A stretch of DNA of 64,000 nt from Lachnospiraceae bacterium (GTDB lineage Bacteria > Bacillota > Clostridia > Lachnospirales > Lachnospiraceae). Both the position numbers and the translations under genes were made by a program. The stretch covers positions 80,001 to 144,000 of the forward strand of contig SVDN01000005.1 of NCBI GenBank assembly GCA_015057825.1. The letters are read 5' to 3'. The notes under the pieces are model-generated. The model was given only the letters and a program-made list of their open reading frames with translations, did no database searches and was not told the DNA's origin. Position 1 is the first letter of the stretch; each line of letters opens with the position of its first letter. Positions 18,159 through 28,072 of the stretch are shown piece by piece.

Positions 18159-19149
18159 ATTTTCTTTTGGAATAGCTTTCCAAATAAAATTTTCTCATTG
18201 CTTCGCAATCATCTTTATCAAGTTCCAAACTTATGGCTTTTGCATCCGTATAAGCCTTGCAAATGGCCGCCTTTTCAATAAGCATTTTCAAGGCTGTTGC
18301 ATCATCGGCTTCTTTAGCTTTTAATATACAGCCAAAGTCTTCAACCATTGTGGCATCCGTTTTATCAAGCATCACTTTTATGGCTTTTGTATCAAGAGGG
18401 CAACTTTCAAGTCTTCTTCCAAGCATTTGAGCCATGTCATCCAGCTGCGCATTAAAGCCGGATGTTTTTGAAAGCTTTAAAAGCTGAGGATTTGAAAAAA
18501 TAAGAAGATTCTTAAATTCCGACAAATCTTTACTCATTGAGTCCTCACGCTTATCATTTTTCAGATCCGCTTCTTTAGTGTCCCCGATATATTTTTCGAC
18601 ATTTTGTTTGCATACTTTTTCCAAAGTTACAGCCATATTAATAGCCTCATCTTTGTCTTTTGCGCAAATCAAAACCCCGTGGGAGCGCATTAAAACTATC
18701 TTCGCACCGTCCTTTAATGCTTTCTCAACATTAGCCGCAAGTTCGTCTGTTCCGGGAGATGCATACTCGGCTATCTCGATTTTTCCGAGAATTTGCGCAT
18801 CTTCATTCGACATTTCAAGAGCAAGTGTTTTTTCAAGGCCCACTGCCGTAGCAAAGATTTGATGGGTATGAATGCAAAAATTCACATCAGCAAATACTTT
18901 CATTGCCGCAATATGGATTTTCATTTCGCTTGATGGCTTTCTTTTTCCCTCAAAGCTCCCGTTTTCTATATTCAGCAAAGGAACATCCTCGCCGGTCATA
19001 TTATCATAAGATAAACCGCTTGGGGAAATCGCCATTGTTTTTTCATCAACTCTTATGCTGATATTTCCCCAGGTTCTGGCAACAAGACCCAATTTTAGGA
19101 GTTGTCTGCCACAATTTGCCACTTCGTTTTTTATTTCGTCTACTGTCAT
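18157..19149 (-). CDS. Class II aldolase/adducin family protein with C-terminal extension
   Basis: 330 residues. Residues 1-190 are a class II aldolase/adducin domain: GNIS near 28, SSEMKIH (Glu75), the zinc pair HTH (H94, H96) and RSHGVL near 154-159 with the third His. These residues fit a zinc-dependent sugar-phosphate aldolase or epimerase such as fuculose-1-phosphate aldolase, but the substrate is not shown. The last 120 residues, after an acidic/Lys linker, are a separate helical region I do not recognise. ATG 19149 comes one base after the carB stop, so it is translated with carB; no metabolic link between the two is obvious. Confidence 0.82.
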   Translation of the reverse strand: MTVDEIKNEVANCGRQLLKLGLVARTWGNISIRVDEKTMAISPSGLSYDNMTGEDVPLLNIENGSFEGKRKPSSEMKIHIAAMKVFADVNFCIHTHQIFATAVGLEKTLALEMSNEDAQILGKIEIAEYASPGTDELAANVEKALKDGAKIVLMRSHGVLICAKDKDEAINMAVTLEKVCKQNVEKYIGDTKEADLKNDKREDSMSKDLSEFKNLLIFSNPQLLKLSKTSGFNAQLDDMAQMLGRRLESCPLDTKAIKVMLDKTDATMVEDFGCILKAKEADDATALKMLIEKAAICKAYTDAKAISLELDKDDCEAMRKFYLESYSKRK

Positions 19150-19150
19150 C

Positions 19151-22100
19151 TTATTTTATTTCGGCATGAATCTCCTGAAGAGATTTAACACCGATTATTC
19201 CTTCCTGTTTAACAACCTTAAGGCCTTCCGCTGCCGCTCTGGCCGCTGCCATGGTTGTAAAATACGGTACACGGTTTTTAACGGCTGTTTTTCTTATATA
19301 ACTGTCATCAAAGACTTTGTTTACACCTGCAGGTGTGTTAATAACAAGCTGAATCTGCTTATTTGTAAGAGCATCCACAATATTTGGTCTGCCTTCCTGC
19401 ATTTTAAATATTTTTTCAGCCGGAATTCCCGCATCCTTTATCATCTCGTATGTTCTGCCCGTAGCAAGGATTCTAAATCCCAAAGCATTGTATTCTTTTG
19501 CAATATCAACAAGTTCAGGTTTTGACTCATCATTAACGCTGAAAAGTACGGTACCTTCCTGAGGGATAACCGTCTGTGTAGCTTCCTGAGCTTTGAAAAA
19601 AGCTTCGCCGAAGTTTGGTGCAAGGCCCAAAACCTCTCCGGTTGAACGCATTTCAGGTCCGAGTACCGGATCCACTTCAGGGAACATATTAAATGGGAAT
19701 ACCGCTTCCTTAACACCGCAATGATTATACTGTTTCTCTTTAAGTTCAGGCACAGGTGATTTTTCACCGGTAAACTCTCTTGTCATAATCTGAGTAGCTA
19801 TCTGAACCATCTGAATATTGCATACTTTCGAAACCAATGGCACGGTTCTTGATGCTCTTGGGTTTGCTTCCAAAACATAAACCGTATCATTTTCAATTGC
19901 ATACTGCATATTCATAAGGCCTTGAACATTCATCTCTACAGCAATTTTTCTTGTATATTCCTTAATTGTATCCAAATGTTTCTTTGATATATTCTTTGAC
20001 GGTAAAATACAAGCCGAGTCACCGGAGTGAATACCCGCAAGCTCGATGTGTTCCATTACCGCAGGTACAAAAGCATATTCTCCGTCACTAATAGCATCCG
20101 CCTCACACTCAAGAGCGTGTTTTAAGAAACGGTCGATAAGAATAGGTCTGTCAGGTGTTACACCGACTGCTGCCGCCATATATTCCTTAAGCTGGTCAGG
20201 TGTGTGTACAACTTCCATACCGCGACCACCAAGTACATATGACGGTCTTACCATTACCGGATAGCCGATTCTTTCGGCAATAGCCAAAGCACCTACAACG
20301 TCAATAGCCATGCCTGCTTCAGGCATAGGTATTTCAAGCTTATCCATCATTGCACGGAAAAGATCTCTGTCTTCGGCCATATCAATAACTTCCGGTGTTG
20401 TACCGAGGATGTTTACTCCGTACTTTTTAAGCTCCGCCGCAAGGTTAAGCGGTGTCTGTCCGCCGAACTGAGCAATAACGCCTACAGGGTTTTCTTTATG
20501 ATAAATACTGAGTACATCTTCAAGTGTCAGAGGCTCGAAATAAAGCTTGTCCGATGTATCATAGTCTGTTGAAACCGTTTCCGGATTGCAGTTAACAATG
20601 ATTGTTTCAAAGCCAAGTTTTTTAAGAGCAATTGCCGCATGTACGCAACAATAGTCAAATTCGATACCTTGGCCGATACGGTTAGGACCGCCGCCGAGAA
20701 TCATTACTTTCTTTTTGGAATCCGATACAGGGCTCTCATCTTTTGCATTGTAAGTCGAGAAGTAGTAGTTTCTGTCTTTTGTTCCGCTGACATGAACCCC
20801 TTCCCATGCTTCTTCCACACCAAGTTCTATACGTTTGTTTCTTACATCTTCTTCTTTTATATTAAGAAGTTTTGCAAGATATCTGTCAGAAAAGCCATCT
20901 TTTTTAGCCTGAATAAGGTCTGCATCAGCAGGGAGTGAACCTTTTGATGCAAGGAGTTTTTCTTCTTCTTCCACAAGCTCCTTCATCTGCTCAATGAAAT
21001 AGTGTTTAATCTTTGTAAGCTCAAAGAGTTCATCCACAGTTGCGCCTTTTCTTAAGGCTTCATACATAATGAACTGACGCTCGCTTGTTGGATTGTGAAG
21101 AAGTTCTATAAGTTCTTTCTTTGATAATTCGTTGAAATTCTTTCTGAATCCAAGACCGTACTGTCCGATTTCCAGACTTCTTATTGCCTTCTGGAAAGCT
21201 TCTTTATACGTCTTACCGATACTCATAACTTCACCTACGGCTCTCATCTGAGTACCGAGCTTATCTTGCGCACCTTTGAATTTTTCAAAAGCCCAACGAG
21301 CAAATTTAAGAACAACATAATCTCCGTCAGGAACGTATTTATCCAATGTTCCGTACTTGCCGCAAGGAATTTCCGATAATTTCATACCTGTTGCAAGCAT
21401 TGCGGATACAAGGGCAATAGGGAATCCCGTTGCTTTGGATGCAAGAGCCGATGAACGTGATGTACGAGGATTAATCTCGATTACAATGATTCTGTCAGAT
21501 ACCGGATCGTGAGCAAACTGAACGTTGGTACCACCGATTACCTCAATGGCTTCAACGATTTTGTATGCCTGCTCCTGTAATTTTTTCTGAACATCTTCGG
21601 AAATAGTAAGCATAGGCGCCGAACAGAATGAATCACCCGTATGTACCCCAAGAGGGTCGATGTTTTCTATAAAACATACGGTGATCATGTTGTTGTCTGC
21701 ATCTCTTACAACTTCAAGTTCAAGCTCTTCCCAACCAAGAATCGACTCTTCAACAAGGACCTGTCCCACAAGACTTGCCTGAAGACCTCTTGCGCAGACT
21801 GTTTTAAGTTCTTCCACATTATATACTAAGCCGCCGCCGGCACCACCCATGGTGTATGCAGGACGAAGTACAACAGGATAGCCAAGTCTGTCGGCAATTG
21901 AAAGAGCTTCGTCAACAGAGTAAGCAACTTCACTTCTTGCCATTTCGATGCCAAGGCTTTCCATTGTTTTCTTAAACTCTATTCTGTCTTCACCACGCTC
22001 GATTGCATCAATCTGAACGCCGATAACTTTTACACCGTATTTATCAAGAATGCCCTTGCTTGCAAGTTCCGAACAAAGGTTAAGGCCGCTTTGTCCTCCA

Positions 22101-22369
22101 AGGTTTGGAAGTACCGCATCCGGTCTTTCTTTAGCAATAATCTGCTCAAGTCTCTCAACATTTAAAGGTTCGATATATGTAACATCAGCAGTGTCTGGGT
22201 CGGTCATAATGGTTGCCGGATTGGAATTAACCAAAACAATTTCGTAACCAAGCTGTTTAAGTGCCTTGCATGCCTGAGTACCCGAATAGTCAAACTCGCA
22301 CGCCTGACCGATTATAATCGGACCCGATCCAATAATTAATACTTTGTGAATATCTGTTCTTTTCGCCAT
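19151..22369 (-). CDS. carB: Carbamoyl-phosphate synthase large subunit
   Basis: Makes carbamoyl phosphate from bicarbonate, ammonia and two ATP for pyrimidine and arginine synthesis. 1072 residues, the usual length, with the two ATP-grasp halves (GSGPIIIGQACEFDYSG near 14; GGGPNRIGQGIEFDY near 560) and a C-terminal MGS-like allosteric domain (about 930-1072, ILATGRTYEMI, NTPAGVNKV). The glutaminase subunit carA is not adjacent, which is unusual. It lies 16 bases after the purF-like gene and one base before the aldolase gene, so the three form one transcript from the promoter at 23849-23877. All substrate-binding motifs appear intact. Confidence 0.96.
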   Translation of the reverse strand: MAKRTDIHKVLIIGSGPIIIGQACEFDYSGTQACKALKQLGYEIVLVNSNPATIMTDPDTADVTYIEPLNVERLEQIIAKERPDAVLPNLGGQSGLNLCSELASKGILDKYGVKVIGVQIDAIERGEDRIEFKKTMESLGIEMARSEVAYSVDEALSIADRLGYPVVLRPAYTMGGAGGGLVYNVEELKTVCARGLQASLVGQVLVEESILGWEELELEVVRDADNNMITVCFIENIDPLGVHTGDSFCSAPMLTISEDVQKKLQEQAYKIVEAIEVIGGTNVQFAHDPVSDRIIVIEINPRTSRSSALASKATGFPIALVSAMLATGMKLSEIPCGKYGTLDKYVPDGDYVVLKFARWAFEKFKGAQDKLGTQMRAVGEVMSIGKTYKEAFQKAIRSLEIGQYGLGFRKNFNELSKKELIELLHNPTSERQFIMYEALRKGATVDELFELTKIKHYFIEQMKELVEEEEKLLASKGSLPADADLIQAKKDGFSDRYLAKLLNIKEEDVRNKRIELGVEEAWEGVHVSGTKDRNYYFSTYNAKDESPVSDSKKKVMILGGGPNRIGQGIEFDYCCVHAAIALKKLGFETIIVNCNPETVSTDYDTSDKLYFEPLTLEDVLSIYHKENPVGVIAQFGGQTPLNLAAELKKYGVNILGTTPEVIDMAEDRDLFRAMMDKLEIPMPEAGMAIDVVGALAIAERIGYPVMVRPSYVLGGRGMEVVHTPDQLKEYMAAAVGVTPDRPILIDRFLKHALECEADAISDGEYAFVPAVMEHIELAGIHSGDSACILPSKNISKKHLDTIKEYTRKIAVEMNVQGLMNMQYAIENDTVYVLEANPRASRTVPLVSKVCNIQMVQIATQIMTREFTGEKSPVPELKEKQYNHCGVKEAVFPFNMFPEVDPVLGPEMRSTGEVLGLAPNFGEAFFKAQEATQTVIPQEGTVLFSVNDESKPELVDIAKEYNALGFRILATGRTYEMIKDAGIPAEKIFKMQEGRPNIVDALTNKQIQLVINTPAGVNKVFDDSYIRKTAVKNRVPYFTTMAAARAAAEGLKVVKQEGIIGVKSLQEIHAEIK

Positions 22370-22385
22370 CTGTTATCCCTCCGAA

Positions 22386-23795
22386 TTATTCTTTTCCGTT
22401 CCAGCAATATGTGCAAAGCTTGCAAGGGCTTATGCCTACAGCCTTTAACATATCATCAAGTCTGTTAAATTGAAGACTTGTAAAATTAAGTTCTTTTCTG
22501 ATTTCCTCTACCATTTCCTTATAGCGTTTGCTTTCGGGATCTGCGTATTCATCCAATATTTCAGGTGTAACTTCTTTTTCTCTTTTCTCGATGATTCTTC
22601 TTGTAATAAGATCCATCTCCGAATTCGTACGTGAGAAGTTAAGATATTTACAAGCATGTACAAGTGGCGGACACGCAGGTCTTATATGTACCTCTTTTGC
22701 CCCGCTGCTGTAAAGGAACTCTGTGGTTTCCCTAAGCTGAGTTCCTCGAACTATGGAATCGTCTATTAAAAGAAGTCTTTTGTTTTTAATCAAGCTGTCT
22801 ACCGGAATAAGCTTCATTTTTGCAATCAAATTACGCTGTGACTGCTTTGTCGGCATAAATGAACGAGGCCATGTCGGCGTGTATTTGATGAAAGGTCTTG
22901 CAAAAGGCACTCCGGACTTGTTTGCATAGCCGATTGCATGAGGTGTACCCGAATCAGGCACGCCTGCGATAATATCCACATCCGCGCCGCCGCCGTCGCG
23001 CTCTGCCATAAGGCGACCGCAATTGTATCTCATTTCCTCTACGCCCACACCTTCATATGAAGAAGTTGGGTAACCGTAGTAAACCCAAAGGAAGGTGCAA
23101 ATCTTCATTTCGTCTCTTGCGGGCGAAACCGTTTCGCAAGACTCGGGAGTTACGAAAACTATCTCTCCCGGGCCCAATTCCTTGTAATTTTTGTAACCCA
23201 GATTAAGATATGCAAAGCTTTCGAAGGAAATACAATAAGCACCTCGCTTCTTTCCCACAACCAATGGCGTTCTGCCCATTTTGTCGCGCATACCGTAAAG
23301 ACCGTCTTTTGTAAGAAGAATAAGCGTCATTGAACCATCAATAACTTCCTGCGCATAACGCATACCTTCCACAAGACTGTCTTTTTGATTGATTATTGCG
23401 GCAACCAACTCCGTTGGATTAATATCACCGCTGCTTGTTTCTAAGAAATGGGAATTACCGTTTTTATATGTTAATTGAACTAATTCATCAAGATTGTTGA
23501 TTTTACCGACTGTGGTAATAGAAAATTGACCCAAATGAGAACGAACCATAAGTGGCTGAGGTTCGGCATCAGAAATACAACCAATACCAAGATTTCCGCG
23601 CATTTCATTAAAATGCTCTTCAAACTTGGTTCGAAATGGTGAGTTTTCGATATTATGGATAGCTAAATCAAAATGACCACTGCCATAAACTGCCATTCCT
23701 CCTCGTTTAGTTCCTAAATGAGAATGGTAATCTGTACCGAAATACAGGTCAAATACGCATTCATCTTTTGCTGCTACTCCAAAAATACCGCCCAT
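22386..23795 (-). CDS. Amidophosphoribosyltransferase homologue lacking the catalytic Cys
   Basis: 469 residues with the full PurF layout: an N-terminal class II glutamine amidotransferase fold (1-230), then a phosphoribosyltransferase domain with the PRPP loop LLLIDDSIVRGTQ (about 340-352). PurF normally makes phosphoribosylamine from PRPP and glutamine using the N-terminal Cys. Here the DNA reads ATG GGC GGT ATT TTT GGA, so the invariant Cys of MCGIFG is Gly. C-terminal Cys residues (CPP near 380, CKLCTYC at the end) resemble the Fe-S ligands of Bacillus PurF. It may be ammonia-dependent, act with another glutaminase, or be regulatory. RBS AAAGGAG is well placed, so no upstream start rescues the Cys. 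A strong promoter precedes it, and carB follows. Confidence 0.85.
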   Translation of the reverse strand: MGGIFGVAAKDECVFDLYFGTDYHSHLGTKRGGMAVYGSGHFDLAIHNIENSPFRTKFEEHFNEMRGNLGIGCISDAEPQPLMVRSHLGQFSITTVGKINNLDELVQLTYKNGNSHFLETSSGDINPTELVAAIINQKDSLVEGMRYAQEVIDGSMTLILLTKDGLYGMRDKMGRTPLVVGKKRGAYCISFESFAYLNLGYKNYKELGPGEIVFVTPESCETVSPARDEMKICTFLWVYYGYPTSSYEGVGVEEMRYNCGRLMAERDGGGADVDIIAGVPDSGTPHAIGYANKSGVPFARPFIKYTPTWPRSFMPTKQSQRNLIAKMKLIPVDSLIKNKRLLLIDDSIVRGTQLRETTEFLYSSGAKEVHIRPACPPLVHACKYLNFSRTNSEMDLITRRIIEKREKEVTPEILDEYADPESKRYKEMVEEIRKELNFTSLQFNRLDDMLKAVGISPCKLCTYCWNGKE

Positions 23796-23848
23796 TTGAT
23801 GCTCCTTTTTTAGTAAATTATTTATTATTATTCAAGTTTCCTTGTAGA

Positions 23849-23877
23849 ATTATATGTCTGTGGGACTCAAGTGTCAA
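23849..23877 (-). promoter_or_regulatory. Consensus promoter of the purF-like/carB/aldolase operon
   Basis: Perfect TTGACA (23872-23877), 17-base spacer, perfect TATAAT (23849-23854) on the minus strand, about 55 bases before the start. No PurR- or PyrR-type leader is recognised. Confidence 0.85.
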
Positions 23878-23915
23878 GAATAATTTTGCACAATAATCAG
23901 TGCTTTTTCATTTAT

Positions 23916-26900
23916 TTAAATCAGTATAGTATCCAATTTTTCAAAAAGCTCAAAAAGGCTTTTTTCAATAGCGTCCACATTCGGCTTTATATTCTTTGGC
24001 ATGTATTCGAAATATGGTTGCGCCGCATCCGCATGAAAGGTCAATCTGCCTTTCATTTCCTTTATTAAATCCGGAATCTTTTCCACATTCACTTTTGCAT
24101 TTTTATACATCTTTACAAGTATTTTATTCTTGTCTCCGGATATTTCGGTAATATATCTTTTTTTCGCTTCAGCTCTTATCAGCGCCACTTCCATCAGGCT
24201 TTTTACCGCTTTCGGCAAATCGCCGAACCTGTCCATAAGCTCATCTTGAATATCTTCATATTCTTCCATGGACTCGATGCAGGCTATCTTCTTATACATA
24301 TCCAGTTTTTGATGCTCGCTTTTTATATAAGTAGCCGGAATATAAGCGTCAAAAGGCATATCCACCACCGTTTCGTATTCCTCGCCGAGCTCGATTCCTT
24401 TAAGTTTTGATACGGCTTCGTTTAAAAGTTTGCAGTACATATCATATCCCACAGCTTCCATATGTCCGCTTTGCTCGCTTCCCAGGATATTTCCCGCACC
24501 TCTGATTTCCAGATCTCTTAAAGCGATTTTAAAGCCGCTTCCAAGATCCGTATATTCTCTTATGGCTTGAAGACGCTTTTCCGCCACTTCTTTCAAAAGC
24601 TTGTTTCTTCTATACATAAGGAATGCATAGGCCGTCCTGTTGGTTCGACCCACTCTTCCCCTTAGCTGATACAGCTGAGAAAGTCCGAAATTTTCCGCAT
24701 CGTGGATAATAATGGTATTAACATTGGAAATATCGAGGCCCGTCTCTATAATACTTGTGGACACAAGTATGTCTATCTCTCCGTTTATGAAGTCATACAT
24801 TATGGCTTCCAACTCTTTTTCGTTCATGCGACCGTGAGCATAGGCTATGCGTGCATCCGGCAACATCTTTTCAAGTTTAACTTCCACATCCATAATGCCG
24901 TTTACTCTGTTATAGACATAGTAAACCTGGCCGCCTCTTGCCATTTCTCTGTTGATGGCCTCTCTTATCATTTCTTCGTTATATTCCAAAACATAGGTCT
25001 GAATAGGCACTCTGTCCACCGGTGCCTCCTCCAATATGCTCATGTCTCTGATTCCCGCAAGGCTCATATGAAGAGTTCTCGGAATCGGCGTCGCACTTAA
25101 GGTTAAAACATCCACGTTTTTTCTGAGCTGCTTTATTTTTTCTTTGTGTGTTACACCGAATCGCTGCTCTTCATCGATTATTAAAAGTCCCAAATCCTTG
25201 AAATTGACATCTTTTGACAAAAGTCTGTGAGTTCCCACAACAATATCCACTTGTCCGTTTTTCAAAGCCTCTACCGTCTTTTTTTGCTCCGCTTGAGTCT
25301 TAAATCTGGACAAAAGCCCAACATTAACCGGATATTTTGATACCCTCTGCACCAATGTATTGTAATGCTGTTGAGCCAGAATAGTTGTAGGCACCAAAAA
25401 AGCGACCTGCTTTCCGTCCTGCACGGCCTTAAAAGCAGCCCTTATTGCAATTTCCGTTTTTCCGTAGCCCACATCTCCGCAGATAAGCCTATCCATAACT
25501 TTAGTGCTTTCCATATCGCGCTTTGTATCTTCGATAGCCTCCAATTGATCTTTTGTTTCTTCAAATTGAAATTGTTCTTCAAACTCCGTCTGCCAAACGC
25601 TATCCTTTGAAAACTTGTAGCCCACCTGCATCTGTCTGACAGCATATAAACGCACCAAATCCGCCGCAACGTCTCCCACTGCGGCTTTTACTCTGGCTTT
25701 GGTATTTGACCATTCTTTTGTGCCTAACTTGTTTAGTTTCGGCTTTTTGGCATTTACGCTTGCATATTTTTGAATTGCATCAAAACGGCTGACCGGTATA
25801 AATAAATTGCCGCCACCCGCATACTCTATCTTAATATAATCTTTTGCTATATTATCGCTTTCAACCTTTTCAATTCCGCGATAGATGCCCAGGCCGTAGC
25901 TTTCATGCACCACATAATCGCCTATGCTAAGTTCCGCAAAACTGTTAAGCTTGGTTCCCGAATATCTTCTTTTTTTCTTTGTCTTCTTCTTTTCGCCCCA
26001 AACATCGCTTTCGCTGATGACAACGAATTTTATAAGAGGATATTCAAAACCGTGACGAAGGCTGCCCATGCGCACCAAAACTTCGCCTTTGTTTTGCTCA
26101 ATATCTTCTCTTTCGGAAAAATAGGCATTTATACCATCATCCATAAGGGCGTTTGCAATACGCTCCCCCCTTATTTTGGAATCTACTATCAGCACTACTT
26201 TAAAGGCATTTTTTCTGTAATTTTTTAAATCCTTAAGTAAAAGCTCGTAGCTTCTGTTGTATGTGTTCAGATTTTTTGCACTGATACTGAACTTTTCAGC
26301 TACTTTAAGGCCTTCGCATTTTTGATCCAAGGATGTAAATGCAATGGTCTTTGAAGAATTAAGTTTTTCGTAAAGTTTTGATTTATCTATTAAAAGTTTT
26401 TTCTGACCCGGAAGAATATAGCCTTTTTCTGCCCTGTTTTTGGCGCTTTCTTTATATTCCGCCTCGATTTCTTTTAACCTGTCCTTAACTCTTGCGGGTT
26501 CGTCCACAAAAAACACCGCATTTTCGGCATCAAAATAATCCGCAAAAGAAACGGTTTCTTTGCAGAAATAATCTATAAAGCTGTCAATGGGAGCATTTGC
26601 CGGAGAATATTCCAAAGTCTCCACAAATTCGTTCACTCCCTCTTTCAGTCTCTTTGCTTCCTCGTATTTTTCGTCTTTTTCAAACTTCTTGCAAGTTTTT
26701 TCAAGTTCCGAATTAATCTTATCTATACCCTCTTCAATTTCCGCTGCGGATAAAACAAATTCCGTCGCGGGATAGATGGTAATCTCCTCAAGATTTTCGA
26801 TGGAACGTTGACTTTCAGCATCAAAAGACTTCATTACATCTATTTCATCTCCCCAAAGGTCGATTCTGAAAGGGGCATCCTCACCGAAAGAAAAAATATC

Positions 26901-27443
26901 TATAATGCTGCCTCTGATACTGAATTGTCCGCACTTTTCAACCTGACTAACATTTTCGTATCCCAGTCTAACCAGCTTTTTCCTTAAAGCTTCGGTCTCG
27001 ATAATGCTGTCCATCCCTATTTTAAAAACCGTGCCAAGCATTTTTTCCAAAGGAAAAACCTTATCCAGCAATGCCGGCGCTTCCGCTATAATCGTTATTT
27101 CCTCGTCCTCATTTAAAGCGGCGATTTCCTTAAGAAGATTAAGTCTTTGACCAAGTATGTAATTTCCGTGAATATCGGCACTGTAGAAAATAAGATCTTT
27201 TGCCGGATAGATAAAAACGTTCGAAGAATAAAACCTACAGTTTTCGTAGATTTCCTTTGCTTTTTGTTCACTGAAAGTAATAATGATTTTGTATTTAAAG
27301 CCTTGAGATATGCCGTACAAAAAATGCTCCATCTGCGATGAAACGCAGCCTACAATTTGAAGCAGTTCATCTTTTTTTGCCAGGCGTTCTTTTATGATAT
27401 TAAATTCCGAAAGCTCCGAAAGGGGCTCAAACATTTCTTTCAT
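23916..27443 (-). CDS. mfd: Transcription-repair coupling factor
   Basis: Releases RNA polymerase stalled at DNA lesions and recruits UvrA. 1175 residues in the family layout: UvrB-like N-terminal modules (1-400), a CarD-like RNA-polymerase-interacting region (YVVHESYGLGIYRGIEK, about 515-530), the RecG-like helicase core with Walker A GDVGYGKTEIA, DEEQRFG, SATPIPRTL and QLRGRVGRTNR, and the C-terminal TRCF domain. ATG 27443 has only a poor ribosome-binding site; an ATG three codons later is an alternative. It starts three bases past the pth stop, and mfd-pth is a classical Firmicutes pair. No terminator is evident between its stop and the purF-like promoter. Confidence 0.97.
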   Translation of the reverse strand: MKEMFEPLSELSEFNIIKERLAKKDELLQIVGCVSSQMEHFLYGISQGFKYKIIITFSEQKAKEIYENCRFYSSNVFIYPAKDLIFYSADIHGNYILGQRLNLLKEIAALNEDEEITIIAEAPALLDKVFPLEKMLGTVFKIGMDSIIETEALRKKLVRLGYENVSQVEKCGQFSIRGSIIDIFSFGEDAPFRIDLWGDEIDVMKSFDAESQRSIENLEEITIYPATEFVLSAAEIEEGIDKINSELEKTCKKFEKDEKYEEAKRLKEGVNEFVETLEYSPANAPIDSFIDYFCKETVSFADYFDAENAVFFVDEPARVKDRLKEIEAEYKESAKNRAEKGYILPGQKKLLIDKSKLYEKLNSSKTIAFTSLDQKCEGLKVAEKFSISAKNLNTYNRSYELLLKDLKNYRKNAFKVVLIVDSKIRGERIANALMDDGINAYFSEREDIEQNKGEVLVRMGSLRHGFEYPLIKFVVISESDVWGEKKKTKKKRRYSGTKLNSFAELSIGDYVVHESYGLGIYRGIEKVESDNIAKDYIKIEYAGGGNLFIPVSRFDAIQKYASVNAKKPKLNKLGTKEWSNTKARVKAAVGDVAADLVRLYAVRQMQVGYKFSKDSVWQTEFEEQFQFEETKDQLEAIEDTKRDMESTKVMDRLICGDVGYGKTEIAIRAAFKAVQDGKQVAFLVPTTILAQQHYNTLVQRVSKYPVNVGLLSRFKTQAEQKKTVEALKNGQVDIVVGTHRLLSKDVNFKDLGLLIIDEEQRFGVTHKEKIKQLRKNVDVLTLSATPIPRTLHMSLAGIRDMSILEEAPVDRVPIQTYVLEYNEEMIREAINREMARGGQVYYVYNRVNGIMDVEVKLEKMLPDARIAYAHGRMNEKELEAIMYDFINGEIDILVSTSIIETGLDISNVNTIIIHDAENFGLSQLYQLRGRVGRTNRTAYAFLMYRRNKLLKEVAEKRLQAIREYTDLGSGFKIALRDLEIRGAGNILGSEQSGHMEAVGYDMYCKLLNEAVSKLKGIELGEEYETVVDMPFDAYIPATYIKSEHQKLDMYKKIACIESMEEYEDIQDELMDRFGDLPKAVKSLMEVALIRAEAKKRYITEISGDKNKILVKMYKNAKVNVEKIPDLIKEMKGRLTFHADAAQPYFEYMPKNIKPNVDAIEKSLFELFEKLDTILI

Positions 27444-27446
27444 AAT

Positions 27447-28007
27447 TTATCCGTTATATTTGTTCATGGCAGCGTCCATACCCTCTGTAATAATGGTCTC
27501 TACGGCTTCCACTGCTCTATCGATTCCTTCGTCTACGAGTTTTCTTTCCCCGCGATTAAAATGACCCAACACATGGTTTACCATGTCATCGCCTTTTTTC
27601 TCTCCTATGCCGATACGAATTCTGTTAAATTCCTCATGACCCAAATGCGCAATTATGCTTTTTATTCCGTTGTGTCCCCCGGCACTGCCCTTAGGCCTGA
27701 TTCTGAGTCTTCCTATGTCCAAAGAAACATCGTCATATATAATAATTACGTCTTTCTTTGAGTCTGCTTTATAATAATCCACAACGGCACGAACCGCCTC
27801 ACCGCTTAAATTCATAAAAGTAATGGGTTTAACCAGCATAACCTTTTGCCCCGCTATGCTGCCTTTTCCGATCATTGCTTTGTGCTTTGCCTCGTTAACT
27901 TTTATTTTGTAAGTTTTCGCTATTTTATCTATAGTATCAAAGCCCACATTGTGCTTCGTTCCCGAATATTTCATGGTTGGATTGCCAAGACCGACAATAA
28001 TATACAT
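27447..28007 (-). CDS. pth: Peptidyl-tRNA hydrolase
   Basis: Recycles peptidyl-tRNA dropped from ribosomes. 186 residues with the family's YIIVGLGNPTMKYSGTKHNVG start (catalytic His about 20), the KPITFMNLSGEAV segment and DDVSLDIGRLRIRPKGSAGGHNGIKSI. ATG 28007 follows GGAGG at normal distance; four codons further upstream (another ATG) overlap the ribosome-binding site and are unlikely. Co-transcribed with mfd; the spoVG terminator lies 37 bases before it. Confidence 0.96.
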   Translation of the reverse strand: MYIIVGLGNPTMKYSGTKHNVGFDTIDKIAKTYKIKVNEAKHKAMIGKGSIAGQKVMLVKPITFMNLSGEAVRAVVDYYKADSKKDVIIIYDDVSLDIGRLRIRPKGSAGGHNGIKSIIAHLGHEEFNRIRIGIGEKKGDDMVNHVLGHFNRGERKLVDEGIDRAVEAVETIITEGMDAAMNKYNG

Positions 28008-28043
28008 TTTTTCCTCCATTATTATTATCCAAAAGAAAAGCTG

Positions 28044-28072
28044 TAAAAAAAGAGCATCTTTCGGTGCTCTTT
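28044..28072 (-). terminator. Terminator of spoVG
   Basis: AAAGAGCA (28049-28056) with TGCTCTTT (28065-28072), loop containing TTCG, and a T run on the minus strand (28044-28048). It overlaps the spoVG stop codon. Confidence 0.8.

Noticed and set aside
19151..23795. A frameshift or wrong start hiding the PurF Cys
   Set aside because: The codons and ribosome-binding site around 23795 are unambiguous and no upstream in-frame Met-Cys-Gly exists.
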